This document shows positions 1-8,063 of a stretch of 64,000 bases of DNA, piece by piece. The position numbers were made by a program, and so were the translations under genes. The notes beneath the pieces were generated by a model. The model saw only the letters and a list, made by a program, of their open reading frames with translations, was not told the DNA's origin and did no database searches. Numbering within the stretch: the stretch's first letter is position 1; each line of letters opens with the position of its first letter. The stretch is from the NCBI RefSeq assembly GCF_008107645.1, contig NZ_SDGY01000001.1, positions 839,630 to 903,629 of the forward strand, written 5' to 3'. The DNA comes from Leuconostoc litchii (GTDB taxonomy: Bacteria; Bacillota; Bacilli; Lactobacillales; Lactobacillaceae).

Positions 1-843
1 GCGTGCACTAAAGTTAAATAGCAACACAACAATAATCAAAACAGCTGAAGCGCCAGCTGAAACCGCATTCAAATCAGGCATAATACCTTCAGAATTAATT
101 TTCCAGATGTGCACAGCTAACGTTTCTGCTGGTCGCATTGGATTTAAAGGACTTGAAATATTAAATGGATTCCAATCGGCAAAATTCAATGCTGGTGCAG
201 ATTGCCCCGCTGTGTAAATCAAAGCAGCGGCTTCACCAAATACACGACCAGCCGATAATACAACCCCTGTTACAATTGAAGGAACAGCAGCTGGAAGAAT
301 TACATGTAACACCGTTTCCCAACGTGAAAGTCCTAAAGCGGCACCAGCTTCACGTTGTAAATCAGGAATTTGTGCCAAACTCGTTTCAATTGACCTTGTT
401 AAAAGCGGTAAGTTAAATAATGTCAGTGCAATAGCACCAGACAAAATAGAAAATCCTAACTTAAATTGGACAACGAAAAGCAAAAAGCCGAACAAGCCCA
501 CCACAACAGAAGGTAAAGAACTCAATATTTCAATAGCAGTACGTATAATAGCTGTAAAACGGTTCTTTTGAGCGTACTCATTAAGATATATCGCCGCACC
601 CAATGCAATGGGGAAGCTAATCAACATGGCCAAAATCAACAAGTAAAATGAATTAAAGAGCTGTATTCCGATACCACCGCCAGCTTCAAAGGCTCTAGCC
701 GGTGAAGTTAAGAAATGCCAGGATAAATGCGGTACTCCTCTAACAAGAATAAATCCTAACATTGCAAACAAAATTAAAGCAACAATACTTGAAATAGCGT
801 AAATAACACCAGTAGCTATTTTATCAGCAGTTTTTGCGTTCAT
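1..843 (-). CDS. pstA: Phosphate ABC transporter permease PstA (3' end outside window)
   Basis: Inner permease of the high-affinity phosphate importer, pairing with PstC in the membrane. The reading frame starts at ATG 841-843 and stays open to base 1, so the C-terminus is missing. The visible part has an N-terminal membrane segment, several further hydrophobic segments and a BPD-transporter EAA-type loop (EAGAALGLSRWETVLHVILP). The start overlaps the pstC stop by one base (TAATG), which indicates translational coupling. pstB would be expected just outside the window. Family assignment is firm; only completeness is unknown. Confidence 0.93.
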   Translation of the reverse strand, partial: MNAKTADKIATGVIYAISSIVALILFAMLGFILVRGVPHLSWHFLTSPARAFEAGGGIGIQLFNSFYLLILAMLISFPIALGAAIYLNEYAQKNRFTAIIRTAIEILSSLPSVVVGLFGFLLFVVQFKLGFSILSGAIALTLFNLPLLTRSIETSLAQIPDLQREAGAALGLSRWETVLHVILPAAVPSIVTGVVLSAGRVFGEAAALIYTAGQSAPALNFADWNPFNISSPLNPMRPAETLAVHIWKINSEGIMPDLNAVSAGASAVLIIVVLLFNFSAR

Positions 844-1766
844 TATTTCATCGCCCCTCTTCGTCCAATTGCGCGAACAATCAAATTAAATACTAATGAC
901 ATAAGCAATAGAATCATTGCCAGTGTCCATAAAACGTCATTTTGGAGTGAACCCATAACTGTATTTCCAATGCCCATTGTCAATACAGAAGTTAATGTAG
1001 AAGCAGGTGTTGTCAATCCTGTTGGCATTAAGGCAGCATTACCAATAACCATTTGGACAGCCAATGCCTCACCAAATGCACGCGCCATACCAAAAACAAT
1101 GGCTGTCATAATACCTGGTGTTGCCGCGCGCAAGATTACTTTATAAATCATTTGCCAGCGTGTTGCACCAATTGCTAAAGCTGATTCTCTATAGTACCGT
1201 GGAACTGATTTTAATGTATCAACCGTCATTGATGTAATGGTGGGCAGGATCATTACAAACAAAACAATTGTTCCAGACAATATTCCAAATCCAGAACCAC
1301 TAGTTATCGTTCTAATGAAAGGAACCACAACAGTAAGACCAATAAATCCATAAACAACAGATGGAATTCCTACTAATAACTCTATAATTGGTTGCATGAT
1401 TTTTGCACCACGTTTTTGAGCAATTTCAGTCATAAACAATGCCGTTCCAATGGCAAAAGGCGTTGCAACAATAGCAGCTAAGAATGTAACCAGAAATGAT
1501 CCAATAATCATTGGTAGAGCGCCAACGTACGGTTGTTTTGTCGCTGGGTTTGTCACTGACGGATTCCAAGTTGTTCCAAATAGAAAGTCTTTAACATTAA
1601 CACCGTCTTTAAAGAACGTTGACAATCCACGACTTAAAACGAAGGCAAAAATTGCCACAACCACAACACCAATCAAAATTAACGCTGTTAAACTAACAAC
1701 ACGACCAAACGTGTCCTTACGCGTTGACTCAGATCTCTGCATAAGTTTTTTTGTAATGTTATCCAT
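843..1766 (-). CDS. pstC: Phosphate ABC transporter permease PstC
   Basis: Membrane permease of the Pst phosphate importer, 307 residues, a normal length for the family. About six hydrophobic segments are visible, beginning near residues 22-48, and the EAA loop that docks on the PstB ATPase lies near residues 195-225 (ESALAIGATRWQMIYKVILR). A GGAG lies five bases before the ATG. It sits 53 bases behind the upstream pstS2 and overlaps pstA by one base, so pstS2-pstC-pstA form one transcription unit. It is probably induced by PhoP through repeats upstream of pstS2. Confidence 0.95.
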   Translation of the reverse strand: MDNITKKLMQRSESTRKDTFGRVVSLTALILIGVVVVAIFAFVLSRGLSTFFKDGVNVKDFLFGTTWNPSVTNPATKQPYVGALPMIIGSFLVTFLAAIVATPFAIGTALFMTEIAQKRGAKIMQPIIELLVGIPSVVYGFIGLTVVVPFIRTITSGSGFGILSGTIVLFVMILPTITSMTVDTLKSVPRYYRESALAIGATRWQMIYKVILRAATPGIMTAIVFGMARAFGEALAVQMVIGNAALMPTGLTTPASTLTSVLTMGIGNTVMGSLQNDVLWTLAMILLLMSLVFNLIVRAIGRRGAMK

Positions 1767-1819
1767 TTTTTCTCCAAAGTGAGTGTCGAAAATAGAATGT
1801 TTAGGAATAGAAAATAAAT

Positions 1820-2701
1820 TTATTTTTTAGTCACTTGACCATTCACATCACGACTAATTTTCATGTCATGTATTGATATGTACCCTAATTTTGGTACGAG
1901 GGTTGATTGAATTTTTTTAGAAGTTAAGTATTTTAAGAATTGAGCTACTGGCTTAGTTGGAGTACCATTAGTATACACATGTTCGTATGACCAAATAGCA
2001 TATTTTCCAGCCACAACATTTTGTTTTGTAGGTTTAATACCATTTACACTACCAGCCACAACACTATTATCGATATAGCCAAAAGCTGCATAAGATATGG
2101 CTCCAGGTGTTGTTGCAACAATCGAGCGAACCATTCCTGAAGAATCTTGTTCTTGCGCTTCAATACTCTGCGCACCGTGCAAGCCCCATTTTTCAAAAGT
2201 TGCTCGTGTTCCCGAACCAGCTGCGCGGTTAATGATTACAATCTTTTGATCATTACCACCAACTTCTTTCCAGTTCGTTACTTTACCAGTAAAGACTGCT
2301 GTTAATTGTTTGGTTGTTAAATTTTTAATACCATTCTTTTTATTTAACAATGGTGCAATACCAACAACTGCAACTTGATGATCGACTAACTTTTTAGCGT
2401 TAATACCTTCTTTTTCTTCGGCAAAAACATCAGAATTTCCTATGTCCACCGCACCTTGCGATACTTGACTTAATCCTGTACCAGTTCCACCACCCTGAAC
2501 GTTAATGAAAGTGCCAAGATTATCTTTAGCATATTCTTCACCAGCAGCTTCGACTAATGGCTGTAAAGCCGTAGATCCAACTGCAGTAATTGACGTATTT
2601 GACGCACTTTTATCACGCATTGCATACGCTGTTCCAAATGCTGCAGCAACAGCCACGGCTACAATCGTACATACGATTGGGCCGCGATAAGATTTCGACA
2701 T
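1820..2701 (-). CDS. pstS: Phosphate-binding protein PstS, second copy
   Basis: Extracytoplasmic phosphate-binding component of the Pst importer. The PBP-like fold is indicated by TAVGSTALQPL near the N-terminus, VQGGGTGTGLSQV, and INRAAGSGTRATFEKW, which carries the phosphate-binding SGT residues. I place the start at ATG 2699-2701 because GGGAGG lies six bases before it; a longer frame from a TTG at 2716 would put the Shine-Dalgarno inside the gene. The N-terminus is a hydrophobic segment without a lipobox cysteine, so the protein is either membrane-anchored or cleaved after TAYA. It closely resembles the other PstS at 4291-5199; this copy heads the pstC-pstA operon. Confidence 0.93.
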   Translation of the reverse strand: MSKSYRGPIVCTIVAVAVAAAFGTAYAMRDKSASNTSITAVGSTALQPLVEAAGEEYAKDNLGTFINVQGGGTGTGLSQVSQGAVDIGNSDVFAEEKEGINAKKLVDHQVAVVGIAPLLNKKNGIKNLTTKQLTAVFTGKVTNWKEVGGNDQKIVIINRAAGSGTRATFEKWGLHGAQSIEAQEQDSSGMVRSIVATTPGAISYAAFGYIDNSVVAGSVNGIKPTKQNVVAGKYAIWSYEHVYTNGTPTKPVAQFLKYLTSKKIQSTLVPKLGYISIHDMKISRDVNGQVTKK

Positions 2702-2735
2702 GTTAATGCCTCCCAAGATTTACTACTACATGTTC

Positions 2736-2789
2736 ATTATCTTAAACTTATGTAAATGTCAAAACGCTTTTATGTAAAGATTGTGTAAA
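2736..2789 (-). promoter_or_regulatory. pstS2 promoter with PhoP-type direct repeats
   Basis: On the minus strand three TTTACA hexamers lie at 2784-2789, 2773-2778 and 2751-2756, i.e. 11 and 22 bases apart. This matches the 11-bp phasing of TT(A/T/C)ACA repeats bound by PhoP in Bacillus. A TTGACA (2757-2762) and a GATAAT (2736-2741) are possible -35 and -10 elements with a short 15-base spacer. A cre-like sequence (TCAAAACGCTTTTA, 2759-2772) overlaps. Phosphate control is inferred from repeats and context. Confidence 0.65.
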
Positions 2790-2806
2790 GACGAAAATCA
2801 ACAACT

Positions 2807-2852
2807 CAAAAAAGCAAGGCACATCAAGCGAGTAGCTTGATGCGCCTTGTTT
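2807..2852 (-). terminator. Terminator after phoR
   Basis: A 15-bp stem (2815-2829 with 2835-2849, one wobble pair, five-base loop) is followed on the minus strand by a T-rich run. It lies between the phoR stop and the pstS2 promoter and separates the two units. Confidence 0.85.
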
Positions 2853-2874
2853 ACAGTAATTTTTTTCAAATTCT

Positions 2875-4215
2875 TTACAATGGTAAAATGACACTAATTG
2901 TTGTTCCTACCCCGACCTGTGACTTCACCTTGATTTCACCATTGTGCTTATTCACAATTTCATTGACAATTGCTAATCCTAATCCTGTTCCACTTGCTAT
3001 CCTTCTTTGACGTGACTCATCACCACGATAAAAACGTTCAAAAATACGTGATTGTTGATTTAATGGAATACCAATACCAGAGTCTCTGACATTAATTTGC
3101 CAATTTTGCTTATTTTTGGAAGCTGTTATCCAAACCTCCCCAGCAATTCTGTTATACTTAATAGCATTTGTTAACAAATTTTGTACTATTGTACTAATAT
3201 CACTGGTGACTCCTGATGCATTGAAATTTAATGCGACATCATTATGTACCAAAACTGATTTAGTATCTATTTTTTTCAGTTGTTGATCTATAATCTGAGT
3301 TATTTTAATATTGGTTGCCTTTTCATCAACCTTATGTTGCACACGTGATAATGACAATATATCACTAACCAAAGCTGACAAACGATTTGCTTCGTTAGCT
3401 ACAATTTGTAAAAATTGTGCCCTTACATCTTCATCTGCTCCTGCTTCACCCTGTAATGTTTCAACGAAACCAGTTATAGCAGTTAATGGTGTTTTAAATT
3501 CGTGTGATGCATTTGCTAAAAAGTCAGCTTGCATTCGTTCAATTTTTAAGACTTCGGTTAAATCATACAACATAACCATTACTTCTGTATTAATACCAGA
3601 TTGGTGAAAGAGCGTACTAACATCATACTGTTTTGTTTCGCCATTAACAATTAAATTCAAGATTGATTGTTGCTTTTTTTCTGTATTAAAGGTGTGGTTA
3701 ATCAACTCAGATAGCGTAAAGTGGCGAATTACAAGGCTATCCAGAATTGGTACTTTGGGCATTTCAACACCAAGTAAGTCAGCTGCTGTTTGATTAAATA
3801 CATCGATTATATGATGACGATTCACATTAATCACCCCAACCGGTAAACTAGTTAACAACGTCTGGTAATTATTTATTTCACGGTTCGTATCATATTGCAT
3901 ATGACGAATGTAATTCTGTAAGTTATTGAATTTTTCTAATAATTCATAGTATGGAGAAGTAGGTTCTGCGATTACGCCCCTTGGTATTTCTCCAACGGAT
4001 GTTGCAACCATTCGCTGCTTCATAATTGCCAGCTCTGATGTTTCTTTATTTTGCCAAAAATTTAAAAACCATACTTCAAAATTAGCGACCACAAAAAATA
4101 TGATTAACAATACATAAAATTGATTATGAACAACGTGTACAACACGTGTCACCAAAAACAATAATAAAATATTTAGCACATATATACTGATTAATTTTCC
4201 AATTCTTTTCTTCAT
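2875..4215 (-). CDS. phoR: Sensor histidine kinase PhoR
   Basis: Membrane sensor kinase partnering the PhoP regulator at 5408-6094. Two closely spaced membrane segments (about residues 9-28 and 32-50) leave almost no extracytoplasmic loop. A PAS-like region (about 110-215) follows, then the HisKA domain with phospho-acceptor His238 (ANASHEFKTPL) and an ATPase domain with the N box (NLLTNAIKYN, to residue 354), DSGIGIP at 378-384 and GTGLGLAIV at 409-417. The Bacillus PhoR has an external PAS domain; its absence suggests sensing through the Pst transporter or inside the cell (inference). pstS1 lies between this gene and phoP, which is unusual. Confidence 0.9.
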   Translation of the reverse strand: MKKRIGKLISIYVLNILLLFLVTRVVHVVHNQFYVLLIIFFVVANFEVWFLNFWQNKETSELAIMKQRMVATSVGEIPRGVIAEPTSPYYELLEKFNNLQNYIRHMQYDTNREINNYQTLLTSLPVGVINVNRHHIIDVFNQTAADLLGVEMPKVPILDSLVIRHFTLSELINHTFNTEKKQQSILNLIVNGETKQYDVSTLFHQSGINTEVMVMLYDLTEVLKIERMQADFLANASHEFKTPLTAITGFVETLQGEAGADEDVRAQFLQIVANEANRLSALVSDILSLSRVQHKVDEKATNIKITQIIDQQLKKIDTKSVLVHNDVALNFNASGVTSDISTIVQNLLTNAIKYNRIAGEVWITASKNKQNWQINVRDSGIGIPLNQQSRIFERFYRGDESRQRRIASGTGLGLAIVNEIVNKHNGEIKVKSQVGVGTTISVILPL

Positions 4216-4255
4216 AAATTTATTTTATCATGGTTGAGCATTCTTAATTGCAAAA

Positions 4256-4281
4256 TAAAAAACAAGCAATTCGCTTGTTTT
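4256..4281 (-). terminator. Terminator after pstS1
   Basis: A nine-base-pair stem AAAACAAGC/GCTTGTTTT with loop GAATT is followed by T-rich sequence on the minus strand. It lies between the pstS1 stop and the phoR start and may reduce read-through into phoR. Confidence 0.8.
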
Positions 4282-4290
4282 GTGTTATCT

Positions 4291-5199
4291 TTACTTATCA
4301 GTAACCTTACCACTTGAATCGCGTGTTACTTTCATGTCTGTCAAACCAATATAACCTAACTTAGGAACAATAGTTTTTTGAACTTCTTTGGTTGTGAAGT
4401 ACTGTAAGAAAGCCTTTGTAGCCCCTGTTGGGTTTCCTTTAGTATACATATGTTCATAAGCCCAGATTGGCCATGAATTATCTTCAACATTACTCTTATT
4501 CGGATGAACATCACTCAAATTAAGAGCCTTAATACCATCTGAATCAAGATAAGCAAATGCTAAATATGAAATAGCCCCAGGTGTTGTTTTAACAATTTTT
4601 TGAACGGTTCCGTTAGAATCCTGTTCAGTTGCTTGAACAGCATTTTGTCCGTCTAAGATGTTCTTTTCAAAGACAGCACGTGTCCCTGAACCTGTCGCAC
4701 GGTTAATAACGACAATTTTTTCATCTTTACCGCCAACATCTTTCCAGTTAGTTATTTTACCCGTAAAAATATCTCTTAATTGTGTTTTCGTTAAACTACT
4801 AATTTGAACATCACTATTGACAACAGGTGCAATACCAACAACTGCAACCTTGTGATCAACTAATTTACTAGCATCGACACCTTCTTTTTCTTCAGCGAAG
4901 ACATCTGAATTGCCAATTTGTGCCGATCCATCAGAAACCTGACTCAATCCGGCTCCAGAACCACCGCCTTGCACCGTAACAGTTACACCAGGATTTTTAT
5001 CTTGGAACGAACTTGCAACTTGTTCTGCCAAAGGTTGCAAAGCGGTCGATCCCAATGACAAAACTTTTCCAGTTACTTTAGAAGAAGAGGTAGTACTCGA
5101 CTTACTATCGCTTGATTTATTATTTGCAGAAGTGTAGAGAGCAATTCCAGCCGCAATAACCACTATACCACCAATAATTCCTACAATCTTTTTGTTCAT
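4291..5199 (-). CDS. pstS: Phosphate-binding protein PstS, first copy
   Basis: Second phosphate-binding protein, 302 residues, closely related to the copy at 1820-2701. Shared blocks include LGSTALQPLAEQ, VQGGGSGAGLSQVSDG, GNSDVFAEEKEGVDA and INRATGSGTRAVFEK. The N-terminus is one hydrophobic segment (about residues 4-24) followed by a Ser/Lys-rich linker, with no cysteine anywhere in the protein, so it cannot be a lipoprotein. GGGAG lies eight bases before the ATG. It is flanked by hairpins on both sides and probably forms its own transcript, between phoP and phoR. A different affinity or expression level from the other copy is plausible but not shown. Confidence 0.92.
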   Translation of the reverse strand: MNKKIVGIIGGIVVIAAGIALYTSANNKSSDSKSSTTSSSKVTGKVLSLGSTALQPLAEQVASSFQDKNPGVTVTVQGGGSGAGLSQVSDGSAQIGNSDVFAEEKEGVDASKLVDHKVAVVGIAPVVNSDVQISSLTKTQLRDIFTGKITNWKDVGGKDEKIVVINRATGSGTRAVFEKNILDGQNAVQATEQDSNGTVQKIVKTTPGAISYLAFAYLDSDGIKALNLSDVHPNKSNVEDNSWPIWAYEHMYTKGNPTGATKAFLQYFTTKEVQKTIVPKLGYIGLTDMKVTRDSSGKVTDK

Positions 5200-5329
5200 G
5201 AAGATTTCTCCCTTAGAAATATGTAACGAAACAAGGCTGTAGTAGAGGCTCTTGGGTGCCGCTCCTTGTTTACAACTTATATATTACGAGCGTTATGTTA
5301 TGAAACGCAGCATGATTCAGTCGCGTTCT

Positions 5330-5345
5330 TGTAAATAATTGTAAA
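5330..5345 (-). promoter_or_regulatory. Possible PhoP-binding repeats upstream of pstS1
   Basis: Two TTTACA hexamers on the minus strand (5340-5345 and 5330-5335) are 10 bases apart, about 130 bases upstream of the pstS1 start. They resemble the repeats in front of pstS2 but are fewer and one base short of ideal phasing. A convincing -10/-35 pair could not be assigned nearby. Confidence 0.45.
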
Positions 5346-5356
5346 GAATCATTTAC

Positions 5357-5397
5357 AAGAAAAATGATCAATACTTAAATGTTAAGCATTGATCATT
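5357..5397 (-). terminator. Terminator after phoP
   Basis: A 16-bp stem (5363-5378 with 5382-5397, one wobble pair, three-base loop) is followed by a short T-run on the minus strand. It begins 10 bases after the phoP stop. Confidence 0.85.
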
Positions 5398-5407
5398 ACT
5401 TTAAAAA

Positions 5408-6094
5408 TTAGTTTGTCATAGTATATCCAAAGCCACGCACTGTTTTCAAAATTTTTGGTGATTTTGGATTCGTTTCAATTTTATCCCGTAAATTGCTAAT
5501 ATGCATATCTACCATGCGACTCTCACCTGTGTATTCATACCCCCATACAGCAGTTAAAATTGTTTCCCGATCAATTACTCGGCCTATACGTTGCGCAAAA
5601 TATAAAAGCAAATCATATTCACGTGGTGTCAGAGATAAAGATTTGTTTGCCTTTGTAACAATTTTCTTACCATCATTAATTAACAAATCTTGAATGGTAA
5701 TAATCATTTCATCTGTTACATCAGCACTAACTTGCGAACGACGTAATACTGCTTTTAACCTCGCAACGACTTCTCGAGGACTAAACGGCTTTGTAATGTA
5801 ATCGTCAGCGCCTAACTCTAGACCAAGCACACGATCAAACTCATCACCTTTTGCAGTTACAAGAATTATCGGTGTGGTAATTTTGTCTTGACGTAATTGT
5901 TTTAAGACTGTCATGCCATCCATTTCTGGTAGCATTAAATCTAATAATATTGCATCAAATTGCTGCTCTTTTGCTTTTTGATATGCAGATAAACCATCCG
6001 TCGCAACTGTTACATCATAGCCATTTTGTCTCAAATTATATTGCAATAATGTTGCAATTGCAGTTTCATCATCAACAACAAGTATCTTAGTCAT
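5408..6094 (-). CDS. phoP: Response regulator PhoP (OmpR family)
   Basis: Cytoplasmic two-component transcription factor expected to activate the pst genes under phosphate limitation. The receiver domain comes first (ILVVDDE, phospho-acceptor in LLDLMLPEMDG, Lys in ITKPF), then an OmpR-type winged helix (LTPREYDLLLYFAQR to the C-terminal VRGFGYTM). I place the start at ATG 6092-6094 because GGAG lies six bases before it; a frame reaching 6124 adds ten residues of low similarity to the family. It lies just behind recA and its terminator. The cognate kinase gene is one gene away, beyond pstS1. Confidence 0.92.
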   Translation of the reverse strand: MTKILVVDDETAIATLLQYNLRQNGYDVTVATDGLSAYQKAKEQQFDAILLDLMLPEMDGMTVLKQLRQDKITTPIILVTAKGDEFDRVLGLELGADDYITKPFSPREVVARLKAVLRRSQVSADVTDEMIITIQDLLINDGKKIVTKANKSLSLTPREYDLLLYFAQRIGRVIDRETILTAVWGYEYTGESRMVDMHISNLRDKIETNPKSPKILKTVRGFGYTMTN

Positions 6095-6130
6095 GTTCAT
6101 CTCCATGCGTTTCTTTACTTGCATTGTAAC

Positions 6131-6160
6131 AAAAAAAAGAAAAACGACCTAACGTTTTTC
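6131..6160 (-). terminator. Terminator after recA
   Basis: Stem GAAAAACG/CGTTTTTC (6153-6160 with 6139-6146) followed by eight T residues on the minus strand, between recA and phoP. Only about 37 bases remain before the phoP start, so the phoP promoter must overlap this element or lie inside recA. Confidence 0.8.
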
Positions 6161-6176
6161 TAAATATTTACATAAT

Positions 6177-7334
6177 TTATACAATTGGCTCATCTGTTAA
6201 AGAATCGTCTTCTGTTGATTCTAAATCAAGTAAGTCAACTTTTTTATCATTATTTTCGGCTTGTACTTCAGTATTTGAAACTGCTGTACCGTTAGCGTTA
6301 GAATCAATTCCATATGCTTGTCGCACTTTAACATACAGAGCCTGTCGCAACTCTGCATGTTCCGGATCGTCCAAATAATCTTTTGCTTTTTCACGCCCTT
6401 GCCCAATACGCTCACCTTCATAAGCATACCACGCACCTGCTTTATCAATAATATCTTGTTCAACTGCCAGATCTAAAATTTCACCTGTCTGCGAGATTCC
6501 TTTACCGTACATAATATCAACTTCAGCAATTTTAAATGGTGGTGCTACTTTATTCTTAACAATCTTGACCTTGGTTAAGTTACCTGTAACATCAGTACCA
6601 TCTTTAATTTGTGTTGAACGCCTTACTTCTAAACGTATTGTTGAATAAAATTTTAGCGCACGACCACCTGGCGTCGTTTCAGGATTACCAAACATGACAC
6701 CAACTTTTTCACGAATTTGATTGATAAAAATGGCGATTGTACCAGTTCTATTCAAAGTACCTGCTAATTTACGTAAAGCTTGACTCATCAAACGAGCTTG
6801 AAGACCAACGTGAGCATCGCCCATTTCACCTTCAATTTCTGCACGAGGTACTAAGGCAGCTACTGAATCAACGACAATCATATCGACAGCTCCAGATTGG
6901 ACTAGGGCATCAGCAATTTCTAACCCTTGTTCGCCCGTATCTGGTTGTGATAGAAGTAATTCGTCTTTTTTAACACCAAGTGCTTCGGCATATTTAACAT
7001 CTAAAGCGTTTTCTGCATCAATGTATGCAGCTGTGCCACCTTGCTTTTGAACCTCAGCAACAGCGTGTAATGCAATAGTTGTTTTACCTGATGACTCAGG
7101 TCCATAGACCTCAATGATACGCCCTTTAGGATAACCACCCACACCCAAGGCGACATCAATTTTAACAGATCCAGAAGGAATCGTTTCAATTTGTGTCAGC
7201 GCGTTATCACCTAGCGTCATGACGGAACCTTTGCCAAAATTCTTTTCAATTTTCTTTAACGCTTCATTTAAAGCGGCTTGACGGCCATCTTTCTTAGCTT
7301 GATCGTCTTTTTTAGTCGTTTTTTTTGCTACCAT
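6177..7334 (-). CDS. recA: Recombinase RecA
   Basis: Strand-exchange ATPase for homologous recombination and co-protease for LexA. At 385 residues it is somewhat longer than typical because of an acidic C-terminal tail. Visible motifs are Walker A GPESSGKT (78-85), the DNA-binding loop L1 region ([15 protein letters not shown]), and L2 around [21 protein letters not shown]. The basic N-terminus ([11 protein letters not shown]) is normal for lactic acid bacteria. AAAGGAG lies nine bases before the ATG. The promoter and a LexA box upstream indicate SOS induction. In Bacillus cinA lies between pgsA and recA; here pgsA is next directly. Confidence 0.98.
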   Translation of the reverse strand: MVAKKTTKKDDQAKKDGRQAALNEALKKIEKNFGKGSVMTLGDNALTQIETIPSGSVKIDVALGVGGYPKGRIIEVYGPESSGKTTIALHAVAEVQKQGGTAAYIDAENALDVKYAEALGVKKDELLLSQPDTGEQGLEIADALVQSGAVDMIVVDSVAALVPRAEIEGEMGDAHVGLQARLMSQALRKLAGTLNRTGTIAIFINQIREKVGVMFGNPETTPGGRALKFYSTIRLEVRRSTQIKDGTDVTGNLTKVKIVKNKVAPPFKIAEVDIMYGKGISQTGEILDLAVEQDIIDKAGAWYAYEGERIGQGREKAKDYLDDPEHAELRQALYVKVRQAYGIDSNANGTAVSNTEVQAENNDKKVDLLDLESTEDDSLTDEPIV

Positions 7335-7364
7335 CGCGGATAACTCCTTTTGTTCTACGTGACT

Positions 7365-7393
7365 AGTTTACCTTTTTCTCATCTCAAAAGCAA
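7365..7393 (-). promoter_or_regulatory. recA promoter
   Basis: On the minus strand TTGCTT (7388-7393) and TAAACT (7365-7370) are separated by 17 bases, about 30 bases upstream of the recA start. The LexA box lies immediately upstream. Confidence 0.7.
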
Positions 7394-7401
7394 GTATTTT
7401 T

Positions 7402-7415
7402 CGAACGTTTGTTCG
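7402..7415. promoter_or_regulatory. LexA (DinR) box upstream of recA
   Basis: The 14-base palindrome CGAACGTTTGTTCG matches the Gram-positive SOS box GAAC-N4-GTTC exactly. It sits eight bases upstream of the recA -35 element. Confidence 0.9.
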
Positions 7416-7444
7416 TTACGTGTTTGCTTATGTTTTATTGTACG

Positions 7445-7469
7445 AAAAAAGCGCTATAAGCGCTTTTTT
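7445..7469 (-). terminator. Terminator after pgsA
   Basis: Symmetrical hairpin AAAAAAGCGC/GCGCTTTTTT with a short loop, just past the pgsA stop. The T-run is present on both strands, but only the minus-strand gene needs it. Confidence 0.85.
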
Positions 7470-7471
7470 TA

Positions 7472-8053
7472 TTATAAACCATCTGAGAAGACATCTCTAT
7501 TTTGCCAAAAATAGTCAATACCAGAATAAAGTGTAAAGACAACTGCAATCCATAACAAAACCTCACCTATTGGAAAATGAAGTAGCGAAAACGGTACATC
7601 TTTTATGTACAAAAAGAAAATCGCAAACATTTGTGAAAAAGTCTTGATTTTTCCTGGCATTTGAGCAGCTAGTACCTTACCATTATTTTCAACAATCAAC
7701 GTACGCAATCCTGTCACAGCTAATTCCCGTATAACAATAACAGCAGTCATCCAAGCTGGTACAACATGAAATCCTGTTAGGAAAATTAATGCGGTCATGA
7801 CTAATAGTTTATCAGCTAAAGGATCTGCAAACTTTCCAAAATTAGTCACTAGATTCTGACTACGTGCAATTTTGCCATCGAGAAAATCAGTTATGCAAGC
7901 TACCGCAAAAACTATGGCAGCAATTAGCCAATTTAAAGGGATCGCTGCGTCAAAAATATTGATATTATGCCAAGTATATGGTAATGTCAACAATAATATA
8001 AACACAGGAATTAAAACAATCCTGAAAACAGTTAATTTATTAGGTAAATTCAT
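7472..8053 (-). CDS. pgsA: CDP-diacylglycerol-glycerol-3-phosphate 3-phosphatidyltransferase PgsA
   Basis: Integral membrane enzyme making phosphatidylglycerol phosphate from CDP-diacylglycerol and glycerol 3-phosphate, the first committed step to phosphatidylglycerol and cardiolipin. The full CDP-alcohol phosphotransferase signature is present: D56, D59-G60, A63-R64, G73, D77 and D81. Four or five further hydrophobic segments fit the fold, and 193 residues is the usual length. AAGGG lies seven bases before the ATG. It follows the RodZ-like gene by 10 bases and ends the operon with a terminator. Cardiolipin synthase, which uses its downstream product, lies upstream in the same run. Confidence 0.96.
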   Translation of the reverse strand: MNLPNKLTVFRIVLIPVFILLLTLPYTWHNINIFDAAIPLNWLIAAIVFAVACITDFLDGKIARSQNLVTNFGKFADPLADKLLVMTALIFLTGFHVVPAWMTAVIVIRELAVTGLRTLIVENNGKVLAAQMPGKIKTFSQMFAIFFLYIKDVPFSLLHFPIGEVLLWIAVVFTLYSGIDYFWQNRDVFSDGL

Positions 8054-8063
8054 GATAGTTCCC

